A DNA stretch of 64,000 nucleotides from Chitinispirillaceae bacterium (GTDB lineage: Bacteria > Fibrobacterota > Chitinivibrionia > Chitinivibrionales > Chitinispirillaceae), in NCBI GenBank assembly GCA_016929595.1, contig JAFGIN010000123.1, positions 1 through 64,000 on the forward strand. The letters run 5' to 3'. Shown piece by piece: positions 49,132 to 57,273 of the stretch (position 1 is its first letter; each line of letters begins with the position of its first letter). The notes beneath the pieces are model-generated. The model was not told the origin of the DNA. It saw only the letters and a list, made by a program, of their open reading frames with translations, and made no database searches. The position numbers and the translations under genes were made by a program.

Positions 49132-51012
49132 ATGGCATCAATTAATTATGCGGATCGTGAAATCAGCGTAAAAATCGTTTATTACGGGCCGGGGTTGAGC
49201 GGAAAAACAACTAACCTGCAGGTAATTCATAAAAAAGTTCCACCTGAATATAAAAGCGATATGGTTTCGCTTGCGACCGAAACAGACCGTACGCTCTTTT
49301 TTGATTTTCTACCTCTCGATCTCGGAAAGATAAAAGGGTTCTCCACTAAATTTCAGCTTTATACGGTCCCAGGTCAGGTTTATTATAATGCAACCAGAAA
49401 ACTAGTGCTTCGTGGAGTTGATGGTGTAGTTTTCGTAGCGGATTCAGCTCCTGATAAAATGCAGGAAAATATTGAAAGTTTCCAGAACCTTGAAGAAAAC
49501 CTGGCAGAGTATGGTTATAAGAGGGAAACGATTCCAATCATTCTGCAATACAATAAAAGAGACCTTCCTAATGCACTGCCTGTTGAAGAGATTGATAGGC
49601 AATTCAACAAATACAATTTGCCATGGACAGAAGCTGTTGCGAATAAAGGGAAAGGTGTTTTTGATTCCTTAAAGCTTATCGGTAAGATTGTTATTGATTA
49701 TTTAAACAAAAAATATTCACGCCCCGGCAGAACCAGTCCTGCAGAGCAACAGGCCGGTGGTATGCCTCAGCGCTCTCAGTATCCGACGATGCAGCAGCCT
49801 CCACAACAACGTCAGCAACAATATCCTCAACAACAACCACCTCAGCCGCAAATGTTTCAAGGATATCAATATAATAATCCTCAAGGAGCTCCGCGTCCAC
49901 AGATGAATCAACCTGGTAGATTCAATACGCCTCAGTATCAACAACCACCTCAGCAGATGAATGGGTTTCAGCAGCCGATGAGTCCTCAGATGCCTCCTGG
50001 CCGACAGGGTCCATTCAGAGGTCCACAGGCATCTCCTCCACCAATGGTCAATCCTCAACAGATGATACCAAATCCATCTCAATTGCAGGCGAGACAATTC
50101 ACACCACCACCGCAAAATCAGAATTTTCAAAGGCAGCAACCTAGTGGTTTTCCACAACCGGGTGGCGTACGACCTTCTGCAGCTCCTCAGCAGCAGATGT
50201 TTCAACAACCTCCTGCACAACCTCGAATTCCAAATCAGGGAGTACCGGTTCCTCCACAGCAACCAATTCCGCCAAGAACTACAGGCCAATTTCAAAGAGG
50301 TTATTTCAATCAGGATGCTCAGAATCAAACAGATCCTTTTTCTGAGGAAGTTTCCTTTGAACCACCTCCACAACAGTCATTCCAACAAAAGCCTCCGCAG
50401 AAACCCTCTTTTCAGGATGAGGAGTTCTACAGCTATGGAAACGTTAATCTTAATCAGCCACAACAACAGTTCAATCAGCAGAATCAAATTGACCCTAACT
50501 TACAAACGGAAGAACACTTCGAACTTCAGGAAATGCCTACAGTGCAGATGAACCCAATGGGTGGAGCTGGCAATAAGACAGATCTGGATCTTGAAATTGA
50601 AAAATATCAGCGGGAGATTGAAGAAAAACAGCGCAGGATGCGTATGCAGGGTCAACCGCAACAACCAAATATGCCACCGTCATCACAGCAACGTATTCAA
50701 ATGCCTGGTCAAAGCCCTGCACAATTCGGGCAGGAACAGGAAAGCGATTACGATGTTTATAATATGGAGTTACCTGACTACCAGGGGCAGAATCAACCCC
50801 CTACTCAACGACAACCATCTTTGCCAGTATCAGAAAATGATGATAATATGTATTTCACTTCCATTGATACTGACAAGCAAAGAAAACCTTTAAGAAAGCC
50901 TTTGAACCCACGTACCCAGCAGCAGCAACAGCAACAACAACAACAACAGCCGCAGCAGCAGAAAGGGTTCTTATCTAAGTTTTTTAACGGCAACAATCGG
51001 GAAACACCCTGA
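49132..51012 (+). CDS. mglA: MglA-type small GTPase with long Gln/Pro-rich C-terminal tail
   Basis: The N-terminal ~200 residues form an MglA GTPase, the Ras-like switch controlling cell polarity and motility in bacteria. The P-loop is GPGLSGKT (residues 19-26), switch II is [20 protein letters not shown]4 is NKRD, and G5 is near EAVANKGKG. MglA normally ends here at about 195-200 residues. This one continues for about 430 residues of low-complexity Gln/Pro/Met/Asn-rich sequence, ending in a polyglutamine run and a basic FLSKFFNG tip. The tail is probably disordered and may bind partners or drive condensation. Start ATG with GAAGGA upstream. The stop overlaps the ATG of a roadblock gene (ATGA). 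In the usual order mglB precedes mglA, so the order is reversed here. Confidence 0.9.
   Translation: MASINYADREISVKIVYYGPGLSGKTTNLQVIHKKVPPEYKSDMVSLATETDRTLFFDFLPLDLGKIKGFSTKFQLYTVPGQVYYNATRKLVLRGVDGVVFVADSAPDKMQENIESFQNLEENLAEYGYKRETIPIILQYNKRDLPNALPVEEIDRQFNKYNLPWTEAVANKGKGVFDSLKLIGKIVIDYLNKKYSRPGRTSPAEQQAGGMPQRSQYPTMQQPPQQRQQQYPQQQPPQPQMFQGYQYNNPQGAPRPQMNQPGRFNTPQYQQPPQQMNGFQQPMSPQMPPGRQGPFRGPQASPPPMVNPQQMIPNPSQLQARQFTPPPQNQNFQRQQPSGFPQPGGVRPSAAPQQQMFQQPPAQPRIPNQGVPVPPQQPIPPRTTGQFQRGYFNQDAQNQTDPFSEEVSFEPPPQQSFQQKPPQKPSFQDEEFYSYGNVNLNQPQQQFNQQNQIDPNLQTEEHFELQEMPTVQMNPMGGAGNKTDLDLEIEKYQREIEEKQRRMRMQGQPQQPNMPPSSQQRIQMPGQSPAQFGQEQESDYDVYNMELPDYQGQNQPPTQRQPSLPVSENDDNMYFTSIDTDKQRKPLRKPLNPRTQQQQQQQQQQQPQQQKGFLSKFFNGNNRETP
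50917..50961 (+). repeat. CAG/CAA polyglutamine tract
   Basis: Eleven in-frame Gln codons (50917-50949, mixed CAG/CAA), one CCG and then three CAG, close to the C terminus of the MglA-like protein. The triplet unit lets the length vary without breaking the frame. Confidence 0.9.
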
Positions 51013-51767
51013 TGAAAGACATGATACTATTCCCTGAAGACATTGAACGGCTCAACGCAGTTCTGTCTCAGTTAGCTACAAAAGCGAATCTTCTTCTTGC
51101 TGTTCTCATAAACAAAGACGGCAGGCTTCTTTCCAGTCAAGGTAGTCTGGATAACATTGATATTGTATCGATGGCTGCGCTTGTTGCAGGAAATTCAGCG
51201 TCCACACTTGCGATTGCAAATCTTATGGGTGAACGCGAGTTTTCTACAATGTACCATCAGGGTAAAGACAAACATATCTATATTGCAGCTGTTGATGATA
51301 ATACCTTTCTGGCACTTGTTTTTGACGACAGAACAAACATAGATCGTGTTAAAGTTTTTGCACGCCAGTTTGATCGTCAACTGAAACATTGTCTATTTCA
51401 GGTTTACAATAAGACTGAAGATATGGTTGATCTTGATCTTGACATGGGCTTTGGGAATCGAATGTTTCAACAGAACACACCTTTACAAGTACCACACACC
51501 GAGTACCTTCAGGCACAACAACAGTACGTACCGGATATTTCAATCAATCCTCCGATCGATGACCAGGGAACTCCATCAGGTATGCATGTAGATAACAGCA
51601 TGTATACTCAACAACCATCAGAGGCAAACAGGAATGATGACGAAGAAATTTTCTTTATTGAAAATCCTAAAAACAACGGAAAACCACCAGAACCCAGTGA
51701 TACAAACTATCTCTTTCTCAAAAACAAAATCCGGGAATCTGTAAAACGAAAAACTGAAGAATCCTAA
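51012..51767 (+). CDS. Roadblock/LC7 domain protein, probable MglB-like partner of the GTPase
   Basis: 251 residues. The first ~125 form a roadblock/LC7 domain (LLLAVLINKDGRLLSSQG; VSMAALVAGNSASTLAIANL; DNTFLALVFDDRTNIDRV), the fold of MglB, which acts as GTPase-activating partner of MglA. Residues about 140-251 are an acidic, Gln/Pro-rich low-complexity tail similar in flavour to the tail of the preceding GTPase. The ATG overlaps the mglA stop, so the two are made together, consistent with a GTPase/GAP pair. The last bases overlap the end of the convergent zinc-ribbon gene. Confidence 0.85.
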   Translation: MKDMILFPEDIERLNAVLSQLATKANLLLAVLINKDGRLLSSQGSLDNIDIVSMAALVAGNSASTLAIANLMGEREFSTMYHQGKDKHIYIAAVDDNTFLALVFDDRTNIDRVKVFARQFDRQLKHCLFQVYNKTEDMVDLDLDMGFGNRMFQQNTPLQVPHTEYLQAQQQYVPDISINPPIDDQGTPSGMHVDNSMYTQQPSEANRNDDEEIFFIENPKNNGKPPEPSDTNYLFLKNKIRESVKRKTEES

Positions 51768-52030
51768 AACAGACCGTTTAAAACCAGGACGATTATCACC
51801 AGCAATAAAAGTAAACCGGTAGTAACAATCCAGCTTTTGTTGCTTCTTTTATTCTCCGCAAACTCATTGTGCAATATATCAAGATACTCATTTTCATCCG
51901 GTGTTGAAATGGTATCCATATAGGTAAATTCAGACCATCCGGTCTGGTCGTCTGCTCCACATTCAGGACAGGCTTTTGAACCTGCTGTAACTTCAGCACC
52001 ACAATTTGGACAATTAAAAAAATTTGACAC
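51764..52030 (-). CDS. Small zinc-ribbon membrane protein
   Basis: 88-residue protein. The start is GTG 52030, preceded by GAGGGAGG, so an upstream in-frame extension to 52069 is unlikely to be translated. The N terminus is a zinc ribbon with two CxxC knuckles (FNCPNCGAEV and KACPECGAD), then an acidic linker and one C-terminal TM (VTTGLLLLLVIIVLVLNG). Such tail-anchored zinc-ribbon proteins are common and mostly uncharacterised. It converges on the roadblock gene with a 4-base overlap. Confidence 0.78.
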   Translation of the reverse strand: MSNFFNCPNCGAEVTAGSKACPECGADDQTGWSEFTYMDTISTPDENEYLDILHNEFAENKRSNKSWIVTTGLLLLLVIIVLVLNGLF

Positions 52031-52147
52031 GGAACCTCCCTCTATGGTACAGATAATATACCATTGCATTGTGATTATTACTGAAAGTTTTAAATAATAC
52101 TCATAGAAATAGACAAATTCTTATTTTCAAAAAATTATTTTAATTAA

Positions 52148-53029
52148 ATGAACCCACTTATTTTCGTAGCAGCCCCTTTCATTTCTGGTATTTTTGGAAC
52201 GGTGATCTTCGGGAAGCATTCATCAAAAACAAGAATTCCCGGTTTATTATTTCACACAGTACTCGCTGATCCAGAATTAAACCTTTCACATTTTTCCTCC
52301 AGCACTTTTTGTAAATTCGTTAATCTGGTACATGAATTACAATTAACTCCTGTTACGATCAGTCATGCGGCAGAGCAGAATGAATACGGCAGTAATCAGA
52401 AGAGATTACTGATTACATTTGATGATGGATTAGAAAATATCAATTCTAATGCGATTGAATGCCTTAATAAATTTAATTTTAAATCGACAATTTTTTGTGT
52501 TTCCGGATTTACCGGAAAAAAATCGGCCTGGGATGTATACAATCAAACAATGCATTTGAACGCATCAGAAATTCGATCAATAAGCGATAACGGCCATGAA
52601 ATAGGTAGTCATACCCACACACACGCAAACCTCACCAACCTCGCAGTAAAAGACCTTATTGAAGAGTTACGTACATCCAAAAGAGTTCTTGAAGATATAA
52701 CAGGAAAAGAGGTCAAAAGTATCTCTTTTCCTCATGGGAGCTGGAATCAACGCGTCTGGAACACAGCCCGTAATGAAGGATACAAGTACGCATCATTGTA
52801 CAGGGGACATTACCGCTCTAATGATCCCGGCCATTTTCCTGTTTTAAGTGCCGGCAGGTTTGACTCGGAAAAAATGCTGCTTGAAAAAATGCGTTTATCC
52901 ACACAATTTTCTCCATCGATTGCCTTTTCAAAAATAGCATCACAATTTGCCAAAGGAACTCCGCTATGGAGATTCAGAAAGAATTACGATCTTCTACAAG
53001 ATTTGAATAAAGACAATAAAAAAAAGTGA
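52148..53029 (+). CDS. Polysaccharide deacetylase (NodB/CE4 family)
   Basis: 293 residues. Catalytic motifs of the CE4 metal-dependent deacetylases are clear: LLITFDDG (about 88-95, base and metal Asp), HEIGSHTHTH (metal His pair) and ISFPHGSWN. It removes N- or O-acetyl groups from a polysaccharide such as peptidoglycan, chitin or a surface glycan. The hydrophobic N terminus (IFVAAPFISGIFGTVIFG) may be a signal anchor. Its neighbours are glycan-related (a GH26-like gene converges from the other side), which fits surface-polysaccharide processing. Confidence 0.9.
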   Translation: MNPLIFVAAPFISGIFGTVIFGKHSSKTRIPGLLFHTVLADPELNLSHFSSSTFCKFVNLVHELQLTPVTISHAAEQNEYGSNQKRLLITFDDGLENINSNAIECLNKFNFKSTIFCVSGFTGKKSAWDVYNQTMHLNASEIRSISDNGHEIGSHTHTHANLTNLAVKDLIEELRTSKRVLEDITGKEVKSISFPHGSWNQRVWNTARNEGYKYASLYRGHYRSNDPGHFPVLSAGRFDSEKMLLEKMRLSTQFSPSIAFSKIASQFAKGTPLWRFRKNYDLLQDLNKDNKKK

Positions 53030-53120
53030 CTCTCCAGGATCTTTTGCAGACTTTCAACAGCGGTATCAATAGTTACGATATTCAATGAATTGTTTTGTTA
53101 AAACTGTGGGACTTGTATAG

Positions 53121-54167
53121 TTACTGTTTACTGTGATTTTTATAAGATTGGGCAAGGTTGTCAAAATTGTTTTCAGAATCAGGAATTCCCTGGGCCCATT
53201 TTCTAAAAATTTGCTGCGATTTAGCATCAGCATCGATTCTAAAATTCGGCTCATTTTGTTTGTTTTCGTTGAACCAGAAAAAAACCTCAAAACATCTGTT
53301 TGAATCAAAAAACTCAAGAAAGTCCTGAAGCCATTGTGTACGTCGTGGATCTGAGGGGCAGCCAATTTCTGCAATCCACATCGGTTTTCCAAAACTCATC
53401 AATCCAGGAATCGAACGCTCAAAGACCTTGTAAAAAGATTCCCACTGGTGAAAATTATCGTGATAATCACCAAAGTTATACCCGTCAAGGGCAACAATAT
53501 CAACGTACTCATCTCCGGGATAGTAAGGAAGGACATCTTTTTCAAATGTGAGTTGTCCATAGATCACACTTGGACTGAAAACCCAGTGGATACTGTCAGC
53601 ATGTTCCTTGTTAAAAATTTTCCAGACATGTTTCCATGCAGACACAAATAACTTACTTTTTTCTCCCCATGGGAACCAGTCACCATTCATTTCATACCCA
53701 AATCGGTAATATATTTTTGAATTGTAATCCCTCGCCTGTCTCGCAAATCTTCTGAAAAAATCATCCCATTTTCCACTCACAATTTCTCGTAATATTAGTT
53801 CATTTCGTTCGGGAGAAAACTGATCGGAACGTAAATCCTGATTGATAACCGTATTAATTCCAAGACTTGAGTTATGTTCGGCAATTCTTACAGGAAAGTC
53901 ATCACCAATCTGCTGATACCATAAAAGGTATCCTGGAATGACACCAAATACATTAATTTCATTACGGAGATTTGTTTCGTAATCCTGCCATAAACGACTT
54001 GAGAAAAAACCAAATCTTTGAGCGTTGGGAATAGTATCTTCAATACCTTTCAGTGAACATAGAAGGAAGGGATTTTCCTTATAAGGAGAGCGACCGAACA
54101 GTATTTTACTGCACGACAGCTGAGTTATCAGAAGCAATGAAATTAATACCACGTATCGCAAAAACAC
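53121..54167 (-). CDS. GH26-like glycoside hydrolase lipoprotein
   Basis: 348 residues with a lipobox (LLITQLSC), so it is probably a periplasmic or surface lipoprotein. The (beta/alpha)8 features of GH26 are visible: the acid/base Glu in YYRFGYEMNGDWFPWG, HWVFSPS, VDIVALDGYNFG, and the nucleophile Glu in MWIAEIGCPSD. GH26 members cleave beta-mannans or mixed-linkage glucans. Those in polysaccharide loci can also trim exopolysaccharide during synthesis, which the nearby deacetylase would suit. Substrate not determinable. Confidence 0.82.
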   Translation of the reverse strand: MFLRYVVLISLLLITQLSCSKILFGRSPYKENPFLLCSLKGIEDTIPNAQRFGFFSSRLWQDYETNLRNEINVFGVIPGYLLWYQQIGDDFPVRIAEHNSSLGINTVINQDLRSDQFSPERNELILREIVSGKWDDFFRRFARQARDYNSKIYYRFGYEMNGDWFPWGEKSKLFVSAWKHVWKIFNKEHADSIHWVFSPSVIYGQLTFEKDVLPYYPGDEYVDIVALDGYNFGDYHDNFHQWESFYKVFERSIPGLMSFGKPMWIAEIGCPSDPRRTQWLQDFLEFFDSNRCFEVFFWFNENKQNEPNFRIDADAKSQQIFRKWAQGIPDSENNFDNLAQSYKNHSKQ

Positions 54168-54462
54168 TCCTCCTACTGAACTGTTTTCTGTAACATTCAG
54201 TGTAACTACCTATATTAGTTCGATTTACTTAACCGTTTAGTATTCTCAAAAAAAGCAGTTCTTTAATCTAATCTATTTCTAAAAAAATTATACCCTCCGA
54301 ACAATTGTAAAAGCAAGCCTTTCATTTGCAAAGTAACGACTGGTCTGTTTTTTTGTGTTACACAATACAACCTGTAAGAGTCTGCGTTTAATCACTATGC
54401 GATCGTTACCAATTAATCATTGAAGCCAGATTTCCAAGTTTTAAATATAGGCAAAAAACAAA

Positions 54463-54492
54463 AAACCCTCAGTATCTTGATACTGAGGGTTT
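54463..54492 (-). terminator. Rho-independent terminator of the DUF1573 gene
   Basis: Perfect 14-bp stem AAACCCTCAGTATC / GATACTGAGGGTTT with a 2-base loop. On the minus strand it is followed by a T-rich run (TTTTTGTTTTTTG) shortly after the stop at 54520. The rest of the gap 54168-54462 shows no gene. Confidence 0.85.
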
Positions 54493-54519
54493 AGCAAAAT
54501 ATCAGGTATTTTCTGAATA

Positions 54520-55242
54520 TTAACTACCAGTAATGAGCCCCTGAACGACGAGCTCTTTCATATCGGGATTATTAGTTTTTATGGTGAAATCGCCGTAATA
54601 TGCACCTTTAAGCTCCGGAGAAAACATCTGAAGTTTATACCGGAATATTGTACCGTCTGCAGAAGTTGAGTCGAATGGAAGGAGTTTGTATTTAATATCG
54701 AGCGGTAGATCAGACTGCCATGTATCATTAGAATTCTGCTGATGCATCTTGAAGGTAACTCCAGAAATTATTAGATCTTTTTTCAATGAAACTACATCAA
54801 CAACGTGAGGGCTTTTTGTTGGAATACTTTCGAGCCTGATAAATCTTTCGGAAACTTTAACAGGAGCGACAATCTCTGCCTGAATCACAAGTCTAACGGT
54901 CGGATCAACCTCTGAATTGGAAGTAAAAGATATTGATTTTGAAAGTGGCCCACTATGATACCCTTTAATATTAACATCAGATTTAATAGTCATTGATTTG
55001 CCTGGGGCCACAGTAGAATCGAATTTTACATTGGTACATCCGCACCCTGGACGAACATTGATAATTTTCAGAGGCTTATCCCCCGTATTTGAAAGAACAA
55101 ATTCGGCATGAATCAAATTGATTTTACCTTCAATCACTTTTCCACAATCGAAGGTTGTAGATTTGAAGGTTGCTTTGGGACCAGCAAATACCGCTGATGC
55201 GCACAGTGTTGAAGCAAAAAGAAAACCATTAAAAACTTTCAT
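54520..55242 (-). CDS. DUF1573 domain exported protein
   Basis: 240 residues from ATG 55242, chosen because AGGAGG (plus-strand CCTCCT 55249-55254) lies directly upstream and the product then begins with a clean signal peptide (FASTLCASAVFA-GP). A longer in-frame start at 55329 lacks both. The first ~120 residues are a DUF1573 Ig-like domain (FDCGKVIEGKINLIHAEFVL; PGCGCTNVKF), found on periplasmic and surface proteins of the FCB group and neighbours. The second half is another beta-rich domain. Role unknown. It is followed by a strong terminator. Confidence 0.85.
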   Translation of the reverse strand: MKVFNGFLFASTLCASAVFAGPKATFKSTTFDCGKVIEGKINLIHAEFVLSNTGDKPLKIINVRPGCGCTNVKFDSTVAPGKSMTIKSDVNIKGYHSGPLSKSISFTSNSEVDPTVRLVIQAEIVAPVKVSERFIRLESIPTKSPHVVDVVSLKKDLIISGVTFKMHQQNSNDTWQSDLPLDIKYKLLPFDSTSADGTIFRYKLQMFSPELKGAYYGDFTIKTNNPDMKELVVQGLITGS

Positions 55243-55521
55243 TTCGGACCTCCTGAAGATCAGAACACAAGCAATATCTATATAAAAGGTTTTCACTAAT
55301 ATTAGGAAAACCACGAAACCGCATTTCATTAACGCGTTTTCGTAATTGAAAATACATTTTTACAACGATTATTTCAGTATCAAAATAAAAAATTTTCGGT
55401 TAAAAAATTGTATCATGGATTTCATATTACATTTTATCGTTTTTATGACAAAAAACATATAAAGATTATTCAATCGTAATTTATCTTATTTCGGATTCAA
55501 AAGGAATTTATTATCTAACTC

Positions 55522-57273
55522 ATGACTACAACTAAACAAGCAGTATTTTTTCTATTAAAATATTTCAAAAAACATCGTTTTTATCTGATATGTGGTATTC
55601 TGGTCCTTCTGGGTGTAGACATTCTGCAGCTCTTTATTCCAGGAATAATCCAGTCTATTCTTGACACATTGAGCACAGACAACGCCAATGAAAATTATAT
55701 TTTTAAGAGTGTCCTGATTATATTGGGTTCCGCGCTTTTTATGTTTCTCCTTCGATTTCTTTGGCGATTCTTCATCATAATGCCATCAAGAAGTATCGAG
55801 CGTGATATCCGCAACGATATGTTCGCCCATCTCCTTACTTTGTCATCAAGTTATTTCAACACCACAAAAACCGGTAACCTGATGTCACTATTTACGAACG
55901 ATCTTTCATCGATCAGGATGGCCTGCGGAATGGCTATTGTAGGATTGATTGATGCAATATTTCTCAGTTCAATGTCATTTGTATTCATGTTGTTTATTGA
56001 CGTCAGATTAACATTACTGACAATCAGTCCTCTTCCGTTTATAGTGTTTATTCTGATCTATTCGGGTAAACGTATACAGAAGGCGCATCTGGCTGTACAG
56101 GAATCCTACGATTCGATTTCTTCACATGTACAAGAGTCCTTTTCGGGAATACGAGTTTTAAAGGGTTTCTGCAGGGAATCAGCTGAACACTCCCGATTTC
56201 TTTCACTTTGTACATCATATATGCAAAAAAATATTACAATGGTAAGAATCTGGGGTCTTTTATTTCCTGCTGTTGGTTTTCTGGCATCAATTTCCATGAG
56301 TATGCTTCTTTACTTTGGTGGAAGAATGGTACTCTCGGATCAACTTACGTTTGGTCAGTTTGTTTCATTCTCCTTCTACATAAATTTATTTGCCTGGCCA
56401 ATGGTGGCAGTTGGCTGGGTATATAATATATTCCAGAGGGGAATTGCATCTGCCAAAAGAGTTATAGCTCTTTTTAATGTTGCACCTGATATTATCATAA
56501 AATCATCTATCAAACCGACTCCTCAATATTTTTCCGGTGAGGTTCAATTCACCAATTTGACATTCAGGTACAATGAACCGGGACCAGACATTATACATAG
56601 TTTTAATCTAACCATTCGATCAAAAAGTTCTCTGGGCATAATAGGTAAGCCCGGTTCCGGAAAAACTACTTTGATTTCGCTGCTTTTCCACCTTTATCCG
56701 CTACCGGAAGGAACATTATTTATTGACGGAATTGATATTAATGAGATACCATTGGAGAAACTGCGATCATCAATTAGTTATGTACCACAGGACTCCTTTC
56801 TTTTTTCCGATACAATACGGGAAAACATTGCATTCGGATCCAGGAACTCTATTGGCCTTACGGAGATCGAACGTGTTGCAAAAGTTGCATCAGTACATAA
56901 CGATATACTTAAATTTAAAGATGGATATGATTCCATAGTCGGCGAACGCGGGATAACACTCTCCGGCGGTCAAAAACAGCGAATTGCACTTGCACGTGCA
57001 CTTCTGAGCGATACTCCGATACTTATTCTCGATGATGCATTGTCTGCGGTTGATGCATCAACCGAACGTAGTATCCAGAACAATCTGAGTTGTCATTTTA
57101 CAGACCGTACTGTTATTATTATTGCACACCGGATATCAACCATTCAGCATTGCGATTCAATCATAGTTGTTTCTGATGGATCAATTTCCGAACACGGCAC
57201 ACACAATCAACTGATCGCAAACAATGGATTTTATAGAAAAGTTTTCGGAATGCAACACGGAAAGATACATTGA
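55522..57273 (+). CDS. ABC exporter half-transporter, degenerate-site subunit
   Basis: 583 residues: a six-helix transmembrane domain (about 1-320) fused to an ATPase domain. Walker A is GKPGSGKT, the signature LSGGQKQRIALARAL is canonical, Walker B is LILDDALSAVD with Asp where the catalytic Glu is expected, and the H-loop is IIAHRIST. This matches the first subunit of asymmetric heterodimers such as TM287/288 or BmrCD. Its stop overlaps the start of the second subunit (ATGA), so they are made in equal amounts. It exports a lipid, drug or glycan precursor, and the adjacent glycosyltransferases favour an envelope substrate. Confidence 0.92.
   Translation: MTTTKQAVFFLLKYFKKHRFYLICGILVLLGVDILQLFIPGIIQSILDTLSTDNANENYIFKSVLIILGSALFMFLLRFLWRFFIIMPSRSIERDIRNDMFAHLLTLSSSYFNTTKTGNLMSLFTNDLSSIRMACGMAIVGLIDAIFLSSMSFVFMLFIDVRLTLLTISPLPFIVFILIYSGKRIQKAHLAVQESYDSISSHVQESFSGIRVLKGFCRESAEHSRFLSLCTSYMQKNITMVRIWGLLFPAVGFLASISMSMLLYFGGRMVLSDQLTFGQFVSFSFYINLFAWPMVAVGWVYNIFQRGIASAKRVIALFNVAPDIIIKSSIKPTPQYFSGEVQFTNLTFRYNEPGPDIIHSFNLTIRSKSSLGIIGKPGSGKTTLISLLFHLYPLPEGTLFIDGIDINEIPLEKLRSSISYVPQDSFLFSDTIRENIAFGSRNSIGLTEIERVAKVASVHNDILKFKDGYDSIVGERGITLSGGQKQRIALARALLSDTPILILDDALSAVDASTERSIQNNLSCHFTDRTVIIIAHRISTIQHCDSIIVVSDGSISEHGTHNQLIANNGFYRKVFGMQHGKIH

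Noticed and set aside
49717-50373. 218-codon minus-strand open frame opposite the GTPase tail
   Set aside because: Leu/Arg-rich shadow caused by Gln/Pro codons on the other strand; no start context.
50805-50996. Cys-rich open frame on the minus strand
   Set aside because: It is the antisense reading of CAG/CAA glutamine codons in the GTPase tail.
52031-52069. Upstream extension of the zinc-ribbon protein
   Set aside because: The Shine-Dalgarno lies inside this extension, directly before GTG 52030.
55243-55329. Longer N terminus for the DUF1573 protein
   Set aside because: AGGAGG and a clean signal peptide both mark ATG 55242.
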